Assembly (NCBI GenBank): GCA_958442925.1
Contig: CAUCIO010000118.1
Span: 1 to 6,962 of the forward strand
Direction of reading: 5' to 3'
From: an uncultured Clostridium sp.
GTDB lineage: Bacteria; Bacillota; Clostridia; Lachnospirales; Lachnospiraceae
DNA length: 6,962 nucleotides
A model generated the notes under the pieces. That model saw nothing but the letters and a program-made list of their open reading frames with translations. It made no database searches and was not told the origin of the DNA. The translations under genes were made by a program, and so were the position numbers. Shown in pieces: positions 6,249 through 6,962 of this stretch; position 1 is the first letter of the stretch; every line of letters starts with the position of its first letter.

Positions 6249-6253
6249 CTCCT
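6249..6253 (-). promoter_or_regulatory. Shine-Dalgarno site supporting a GTG start
   Basis: AGGAG sits 8 bases upstream of GTG 6240. The alternative in-frame ATG four codons later would have a 20-base spacer, so the GTG is the likelier start. Confidence 0.7.
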
Positions 6254-6275
6254 ATTCCAATCGCGTATCTTGTCC

Positions 6276-6962
6276 TTACCCGGCATAATTTATAAAGGAA
6301 TCATACAGCTTCTCGATGGTAGTTCCGTTAAATACAGGCGTCATTTTATAAACCGAATCATTTAAATAGCTGTCCAGGGATAAGGTAAACTGCTCAAATC
6401 CAAGCGCAGAAATAACGGAAATATTTTTAGGAATTTTTACATCCACGTTCTCCTTTACCTTTCTAAGCACAGGGGTTTCTGAACCGTCTCCATAGCACCA
6501 TACCTCTTCTCCATCATAAACGAAGGTCTCTGCACCATAGGATACCTCCATATACGCGTCTCCATATGCACTTAATGAAATTGATTTGACCTTTCCGTAA
6601 TCACCGACTGCCTCAATCCAGAACTGATCGCCTTTGCTGTAATTCCAAAAATCTATGCCAGTTCCAAAGCTGCTGTCATAAAGAGTCACCTTTGCCTGGT
6701 AATAATCCCCCTGATCCTGAAAACTGTCTACGCTCATATAGCAGGCTCCATAAATATCCGCCTGGTTCAGAGGATTCGCAGTATCCTCCTTTGAAACCAT
6801 CCTTCCGTCTGCTCCCACATAATAGCCGTCAATCAAGTGATTCGTCTCCATGGTTCCCCATCTTTTGCAGTAATACCAGGTTCCGTCTGTATCCTGAACC
6901 CACTCATACTCTGCATACTGGCCGTCATCCTTTTTATACTTCCAATTATCGCCATCCTTTTC
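6276..6962 (-). CDS. C-terminal part of a protein with cell-wall-binding-type repeats (5' end outside window)
   Basis: The frame is open from the window edge (GAA 6962-6960) to TAA 6278-6276, giving 228 residues. The ATG at 6851 is internal, since repeat-like coding continues upstream of it. Residues 1-56 carry aromatic, glycine-rich motifs of the choline/glucan-binding (CW_binding) type: GDNWKYKKDDGQY, WVQDTDGTWYY, LIDGYYVGADGRM. Such repeats anchor exported proteins to the cell wall of Firmicutes. The rest (about 60-228) is beta-rich and acidic, with many Tyr/Phe and no membrane span; I do not recognise a catalytic motif. It could be an attachment or substrate-binding end of an extracellular protein. 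Two membrane-protein genes follow closely, suggesting one operon. Whether it helps Rhs export, or is an unrelated neighbour, cannot be decided here. Confidence 0.75.
   Translation of the reverse strand, partial: EKDGDNWKYKKDDGQYAEYEWVQDTDGTWYYCKRWGTMETNHLIDGYYVGADGRMVSKEDTANPLNQADIYGACYMSVDSFQDQGDYYQAKVTLYDSSFGTGIDFWNYSKGDQFWIEAVGDYGKVKSISLSAYGDAYMEVSYGAETFVYDGEEVWCYGDGSETPVLRKVKENVDVKIPKNISVISALGFEQFTLSLDSYLNDSVYKMTPVFNGTTIEKLYDSFINYAG

Overview
The window reads as part of a Rhs (YD-repeat) polymorphic-toxin locus from a Gram-positive gut-type Clostridia, most likely Lachnospiraceae. That assignment is an inference. It rests on strong AGGAGG-type ribosome binding sites, cell-wall-binding repeats in the upstream protein, a moderate-GC Rhs core next to very AT-rich toxin and immunity genes, and rho-independent terminators. 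Every gene I can support lies on the minus strand, so transcription runs from high to low coordinates.

Region 1 (6962 to 5202) is a three-gene unit. It holds the C-terminal part of a secreted-looking protein with cell-wall-binding-type repeats (5' end outside the window), a 204-residue single-span membrane protein with a coiled-coil tail, and a 108-residue multi-span membrane protein. A strong terminator closes it.

Region 2 (5197 to 1773) is a Rhs core with its C-terminal toxin and cognate immunity gene. The Rhs frame opens directly after a stop codon abutting the upstream terminator. It has no start codon and no secretion domain, so it is the 3' part of a Rhs gene. It runs through YD repeats, the RHS-associated core ending in DPSG, a pre-toxin linker, a hydrophobic segment, and a C-terminal domain resembling the ribosome-cleaving nuclease of colicin E3. 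A 262-residue AT-rich gene, probably a beta-propeller-like immunity protein, follows after a 14-bp perfect hairpin.

Region 3 (1710 to 1) is a second, orphan Rhs-CT cassette. It begins with a 419-bp perfect copy of the Rhs core end plus linker, then switches to a related hydrophobic segment and an unrelated toxin domain. That toxin carries a one-base frameshift. Restoring it recovers a further 34 residues ending in a TGATG overlap with the next gene, a 136-residue immunity candidate. A terminator closes the module. A short translated-looking leader (1710-1669) is in frame with the orphan but separated from it by tandem stops.

Together the two cassettes form a toxin-switching array. Recombination between the two 419-bp repeats would delete 2086 bp (toxin 1 plus immunity 1) and join toxin 2 to the Rhs core. 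As sequenced, both Rhs pieces lack their own start, toxin 2 is frameshifted, and both immunity frames are intact. The main observations are the recoverable frameshift, the perfect repeat pair, the in-frame leader with tandem stops, and the terminator-abutted Rhs truncation.
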